DNA of 26,429 bases from positions 1 through 26,429 of the forward strand of contig JAGVFE010000093.1 of NCBI GenBank assembly GCA_020057765.1. Direction: 5' to 3'. Below the pieces are notes generated by a model, which saw nothing but the letters and a program-made list of their open reading frames with translations, made no database searches and was not told where the DNA came from. Origin of the DNA: Candidatus Woesebacteria bacterium (GTDB taxonomy: Bacteria; Patescibacteriota; Microgenomatia; UBA10105; UBA927). Shown here one piece after another: positions 23,386-26,429 of this stretch. The position numbers and the translations under genes are program-made. How positions within the stretch are numbered: the first letter of the stretch is position 1; the number at the start of each line of letters is the position of its first letter.

Positions 23386-24405
23386 ATGGCTCGCGATCGC
23401 ATCGTTTCCGGCATAGACGTCGGCACTTCAAAAATCACTACCCTCATTGCGTCAGCCAATGATGATGGGTCGGTCAATGTCCTTGGAGTTTCCACCGTAC
23501 CAAGCAAAGGCATTCGGAAGGGACAAGTCGTCAATATTGAGGAAGCAACTGCGGCAATTTCGTCCTCGGTTGAGGCCTCCGAGCGCATGGCAGGAACCAC
23601 GGTTGCCTCAGCAGTCATCTCTGTGGGTGGCAATCATATTGCTTCCATCAATTCCCATGGCGTGGTAGCAGTTGCTGAACCGGATAAAGAAATTACACCA
23701 AACGATGTCAAGCGTGTCATTGATGCGGCCAAGGCCGTGCAGCTGCCGCAGTCGCGTGAAATCCTCCATGTGCTGCCGCGCGGCTACATAGTCGACGGAC
23801 AGGAGGGAATCGTCGATCCGGGTGGAATGTCGGGTGTGCGGCTTGAAGTAGATACCCATTTGGTCACAGGTGGGGCTACTGCGGTGCGGAATTTGTATAA
23901 ATGTGTGGAGGAGCTTGGTGTAGAAGTTGCGGCAGTTGCTTTTGGCGGATTGGCCTCTGCCTATTCCTCAACAACGGAAACGGAAAGAGAATTGGGCGTC
24001 GTGGTTATTGACATCGGCGGCGGTACCACTGATGTGGCAATTTTTGTCGATGGAGCGCTTTCGTATTCCTCCGTTGTTCCAATCGGAGCAATCAACATCA
24101 CCAAAGATATTGCCGCAGGTATGCGCGTGTCGTTGGAAAGTGCAGAGAAAATAAAATTATTGCTCGGCCAATCACCCAAGTTTCCAACCCTTCCGAGCGA
24201 AGTCGAGGAAAAAGCCAAACCCAAAAAGACTGAGTCGGAAGAAGATTTGGACCTGCGGGGACTGGGGTTGCCTGAAGAGATGACCACGGTATCCAAAAAA
24301 ACGCTCGTGGAGGGTATCGTTAAACCCAGACTCAATGAAATATTTACCATGGTAGGGCTCGAGATAAAACGGAGCGGCTTTGGGGACTTACTCCATCCGG
24401 CCTAG
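23386..24405 (+). CDS. ftsA: cell division protein FtsA, N-terminal part (frameshifted)
   Basis: Actin-like ATPase that tethers FtsZ to the membrane. Residues 1-339 are clearly FtsA: GIDVGTSKITTLIA (phosphate 1), the SHS2-like 1C region with ISVGGNHI and GVVAVAE, VIDIGGGTTDVAIF (phosphate 2) and LEIKRSGFGDLLHPA, at which point a TAG stops translation. In related proteins the sequence continues directly with the third nucleotide motif, and that continuation is present in another frame from 24399 on. The lesion is therefore a single-base loss (or a -1 shift) at about 24396-24404. I see no classical slippery heptamer in the reading frame. Assembly or sequencing error, a real mutation, and recoding all remain possible. 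Confidence 0.85.
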   Translation: MARDRIVSGIDVGTSKITTLIASANDDGSVNVLGVSTVPSKGIRKGQVVNIEEATAAISSSVEASERMAGTTVASAVISVGGNHIASINSHGVVAVAEPDKEITPNDVKRVIDAAKAVQLPQSREILHVLPRGYIVDGQEGIVDPGGMSGVRLEVDTHLVTGGATAVRNLYKCVEELGVEVAAVAFGGLASAYSSTTETERELGVVVIDIGGGTTDVAIFVDGALSYSSVVPIGAINITKDIAAGMRVSLESAEKIKLLLGQSPKFPTLPSEVEEKAKPKKTESEEDLDLRGLGLPEEMTTVSKKTLVEGIVKPRLNEIFTMVGLEIKRSGFGDLLHPA

Positions 24406-24689
24406 TGCTTGCCCGCGGCGGAGCACTTACCGTGGGAGCCGTTGAAGCGGCCCGGCGCAACTTGGCCATGCCGGTCCGCGTGGGTATGCCTATGTACATG
24501 TCCGGACTCATCGATGAGATCAACTCGCCGGCGTTTTCAACAAGCGTTGGATTGCTCCTTTACGGAACCAAATCAGGAAAAACTGAATTCGGTACATCGC
24601 TTTCGGGACTGTCAAAAGTAAAAGATCGTATAAAAATTGCAGGTGTTGCCGGAAAAGTGGTAGATTTGATAAAGTCCTTTTTACCCTAA
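24405..24689 (+). CDS. ftsA: cell division protein FtsA, C-terminal part (second half of the frameshifted gene)
   Basis: In the shifted frame the sequence SGLVLARGGALTVGAVEAA (from 24396) continues the FtsA fold: the adenosine motif, then MPVRVGMPMYMSGLIDEINSPAFSTSVGLLLYG. It ends with an amphipathic helix, GVAGKVVDLIKSFLP, of the type FtsA uses to bind membrane. Preservation of this end argues that the protein is functional and the break recent or artefactual. The usual LTGGG of the nucleotide motif is LARGG here, directly at the break. The nominal GTG start at 24405 has no ribosome binding site and is unlikely to be a real start. ftsZ begins six bases after the stop. Confidence 0.75.
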   Translation: MLARGGALTVGAVEAARRNLAMPVRVGMPMYMSGLIDEINSPAFSTSVGLLLYGTKSGKTEFGTSLSGLSKVKDRIKIAGVAGKVVDLIKSFLP

Positions 24690-24695
24690 ACCTTT

Positions 24696-25880
24696 ATGTT
24701 AATTAAACCCGATATTGCCCGGTTTGCAAAAATTAAAGTCATCGGCATCGGTGGAGCGGGCTGCAACGCAATCAGCTCCATGATCACGGTTGCCCAAATT
24801 ACCGGAGTGGATTTTTTGGGTATCAATACGGATGCGCAAGCGCTCCTGACGTGCCAAGCGACGGCCAAAGTGCAAATTGGCGAAAATATCACCCGAGGGC
24901 TTGGCGCCGGCGGCAATTCGGAGGTTGGCAGACAAGCAGCGGAGGAATCCCGCGAAAAACTCACCGAGTTTTTGCGCGATACGGACATGGTGTTTTTGAC
25001 CTGCGGTGAAGGCGGCGGCACCGGGACGGGTGCAACACCAGTGATTGCCGAAATTGCCAAAGAATTAGGAGCGTTGACCGTTGTGGTAGTTACCAAGCCG
25101 TTTCATTTTGAAGGCACGCGCAGGATGGTGACGGCAGAGGAAGGCATCCTTAACCTCAAAGATAAAGTAGATACTCTTATTGTGATTCCCAATCAGCGAT
25201 TACTTGAAGTCATTGACAAGAAGATGACGCTACTTGAGGCATTCCGGGTTGCGGATTCGGTCCTTTCGCAGGGCGTGCAGGGAATTGCGGATCTTATCAC
25301 CATGCCTGGACTCATCAACGTGGATTTTGCCGATGTGCGGGCCATCATGACCAATGCCGGCTCTGCGTTGATGGGCATTGGGAGCGGAGTTGGCGAAAAT
25401 CGTGCCTCAACAGCTGCAAGGACCGCCATTTCCTCGCCACTTCTTGAGATGTCGATTGAGGGAGCCAAGGGAGTGCTCTTTAATATTACCGGCGGACCTG
25501 ATTTGACGATGGCGGAAGTGGATGAGGCAGCCAAACAGATTGCCGCAGTAGTGGATCCGGATGCCAATATCATCTTCGGAGCAACCATTGACGAGCATAT
25601 GGTTGATCAGGTGAAAATTTCCGTTATCGCTACGGGATTTGATGAAACGAAACGCCGACTACGGGAACTGACTGGAAAGCCACGGGATCCGGCCGGGGCA
25701 TACGCGACGGGTAAGCCGCCGGTATTTACCAAAACCGTCACCTCGTATCAAACACCAACAGATGGGAGCCAATCTCCCGTGCAACCAGCAACAACATTCG
25801 TTCCATCAACCGCAGCCGATGACTTGCCGCCAGAAGAAGACGAATTTGATATCCCGGCATTCTTGAGACAAAGAAGCTAA
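24696..25880 (+). CDS. ftsZ: cell division protein FtsZ
   Basis: Tubulin-like GTPase that forms the Z-ring. IKVIGIGGAGCNAISSMI opens the GTP-binding domain; the tubulin signature GGGTGTG is at residues 106-112, and the synergy loop NVDFADVR at 208-215 keeps the catalytic D210 and D213. The residues before the signature are CGE (103-105), while most FtsZ have AGM or similar. A ~60-residue variable linker leads to the C-terminal peptide DIPAFLRQRS, which is the site that FtsA binds in other bacteria. It is 394 residues, a normal length. It is the last gene of the cluster, followed by a 59-base gap with an ileS promoter. Confidence 0.96.
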   Translation: MLIKPDIARFAKIKVIGIGGAGCNAISSMITVAQITGVDFLGINTDAQALLTCQATAKVQIGENITRGLGAGGNSEVGRQAAEESREKLTEFLRDTDMVFLTCGEGGGTGTGATPVIAEIAKELGALTVVVVTKPFHFEGTRRMVTAEEGILNLKDKVDTLIVIPNQRLLEVIDKKMTLLEAFRVADSVLSQGVQGIADLITMPGLINVDFADVRAIMTNAGSALMGIGSGVGENRASTAARTAISSPLLEMSIEGAKGVLFNITGGPDLTMAEVDEAAKQIAAVVDPDANIIFGATIDEHMVDQVKISVIATGFDETKRRLRELTGKPRDPAGAYATGKPPVFTKTVTSYQTPTDGSQSPVQPATTFVPSTAADDLPPEEDEFDIPAFLRQRS

Positions 25881-25886
25881 TCATCA

Positions 25887-25917
25887 TTGGTAACTTTTCC
25901 GTTTATCATCGTATAAT
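25887..25917 (+). promoter_or_regulatory. ileS promoter with short leader
   Basis: TTGGTA (25887-25892) and a perfect TATAAT (25912-25917) are 19 bases apart. The -10 lies in a 13-base inverted repeat, TCGTAT-A-ATACGA (25909-25921). A start near 25924 leaves about 16 leader bases with AGAGGG (25926-25931 region) as a ribosome binding site, unlike the leaderless genes upstream. Confidence 0.55.
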
Positions 25918-25939
25918 ACGAAGGTAGAGGGATTTTTTT

Positions 25940-26429
25940 ATGCAAAAATCGTATTTTGAATCTGTGACGCCGAATGTCAACTTCCCCGAGCTTGAGGAGC
26001 GGGTGATTGCGTATTGGAAAAAGAATAAGATTTTTGAAAAATCCATCGAGTCGCGGCCAGCTGACAAGACGTGGACATTCCTTGATGGCCCGCCGTTTAT
26101 CACCGGATTGCCGCACTACGGCACGCTTCTCTCCAGCATCCCGAAGGATCTTTTCCCCCGCTATAAAACCATGCAGGGGTATCGCGTGCGCCGCGTATGG
26201 GGCTGGGACTGCCACGGCTTGCCGGCAGAAAACAAAGTGGAAGAAAAGTTAAAAGTAAAAAGGAAAAAGGAAATAGAGGAAAAAATAGGGGTGAAAAAAT
26301 TTATCGATGAGTGCAAAGCCTACGTAAAAAACGTCTCGAGCGAATGGGAGTGGTACGTGGATCACATCGGCCGATGGGCGGACTTTACCAACGCCTACAA
26401 AACCATGGATATGCCCTATATGGAAACAG
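25940..26429 (+). CDS. ileS: isoleucine--tRNA ligase, N-terminal part (3' end outside window)
   Basis: Charges tRNA-Ile. The first 163 codons are visible and the frame is open at the right edge. The opening NFPELEERVIAYWKKNKIF is typical of class I IleS. GPPFITGLPHYGTLL holds the HIGH-like motif (HYGT), followed by PRYKTMQGYRVRRVWGWDCHGLPAENKVE, the well-conserved IleRS region, and IGRWADFTNAYKTMD. ValS is less likely: the WGWDCHGLP and GRWADFTNAYKTMD patterns are IleS-like. A stretch at about 26240-26290 is unusually A-rich, encoding many K and E. The ATG at 25940 has a plausible ribosome binding site and is preceded by its own promoter. Confidence 0.92.
   Translation, partial: MQKSYFESVTPNVNFPELEERVIAYWKKNKIFEKSIESRPADKTWTFLDGPPFITGLPHYGTLLSSIPKDLFPRYKTMQGYRVRRVWGWDCHGLPAENKVEEKLKVKRKKEIEEKIGVKKFIDECKAYVKNVSSEWEWYVDHIGRWADFTNAYKTMDMPYMET

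Noticed and set aside
24370..24405. Programmed -1 frameshift at a slippery heptamer in ftsA
   Set aside because: T-TTG-GGG-like runs exist (in GGC TTT GGG GAC), but not in the reading frame that slippage requires. I left the frameshift as unexplained.
1..26429. Insertion sequences, CRISPR arrays, tRNA or rRNA genes, and alternative genetic code
   Set aside because: No transposase, terminal inverted repeats, spacer-repeat pattern or tRNA-like structure was seen, and there is almost no intergenic space. TGA works as a stop in many overlaps.

Overview
The window looks like part of a Candidate Phyla Radiation (Patescibacteria) genome. I infer this from the combination of a DUF4012 protein, a RecO shorter than usual, a eukaryote/archaeal-type single-chain glycyl-tRNA synthetase, a MurE lacking its N-terminal domain, a MurF whose N-terminal domain is replaced by membrane segments, and a very tightly packed division and cell wall (dcw) cluster. 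TGA is used as a normal stop, often in ATGA overlaps, so the recoded Gracilibacteria/Absconditabacteria code is not in use. I cannot assign a class from the sequence alone.

Layout. Positions 1-1440 hold the end of a DUF4012 gene and recO. A small coiled-coil gene (1428-1724, minus strand) converges on recO and is divergent from glyS (1787-3070), which is followed by a membrane-anchored protein of unknown function (3077-3541). The 115-base gap at 3542-3656 is the longest gene-free stretch. It carries an array of regularly spaced TGG boxes that looks like an MraZ operator. From mraZ (3657) to ftsZ (25880) about 22 kb of same-strand genes run with overlaps or gaps of at most 20 bases: mraZ, rsmH, ftsL-like, ftsI, murE, pgeF, murC, murB, murA, a sugar nucleotidyltransferase with a beta-helix, an alpha/beta hydrolase, murF, a DegT-family aminotransferase, a CvpA-CAP fusion, a FemAB-type ligase, dgkA, mraY, ftsW, murG, ftsQ, ftsA (frameshifted in this sequence) and ftsZ. 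ileS starts at 25940 behind its own promoter and runs off the end.

How the genes work together. MurA and MurB make UDP-MurNAc, and MurC, MurE and MurF extend the stem peptide. No murD or ddl is present here. MraY and MurG build lipid I and lipid II, and DgkA probably recycles undecaprenol. FtsW and FtsI polymerise and cross-link at the septum, and the FtsL-like, FtsQ, FtsA and FtsZ proteins form the divisome. The non-canonical genes between murA and mraY suggest envelope sugar or peptide-bridge modification.

Regulation. Several -10 elements lie so close to the ATG (exactly 6 bases for the coiled-coil gene, mraZ and murE; 8-9 bases for glyS, cvpA, dgkA and ftsQ) that the transcripts would be leaderless or nearly so. 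An 11-bp perfect inverted repeat buries the rsmH start codon. The points most worth a second look are the MraZ array, this hairpin, the leaderless pattern, the ftsA frameshift and the membrane-anchored or fused envelope enzymes. I did not find a clearly new defence or mobile system.
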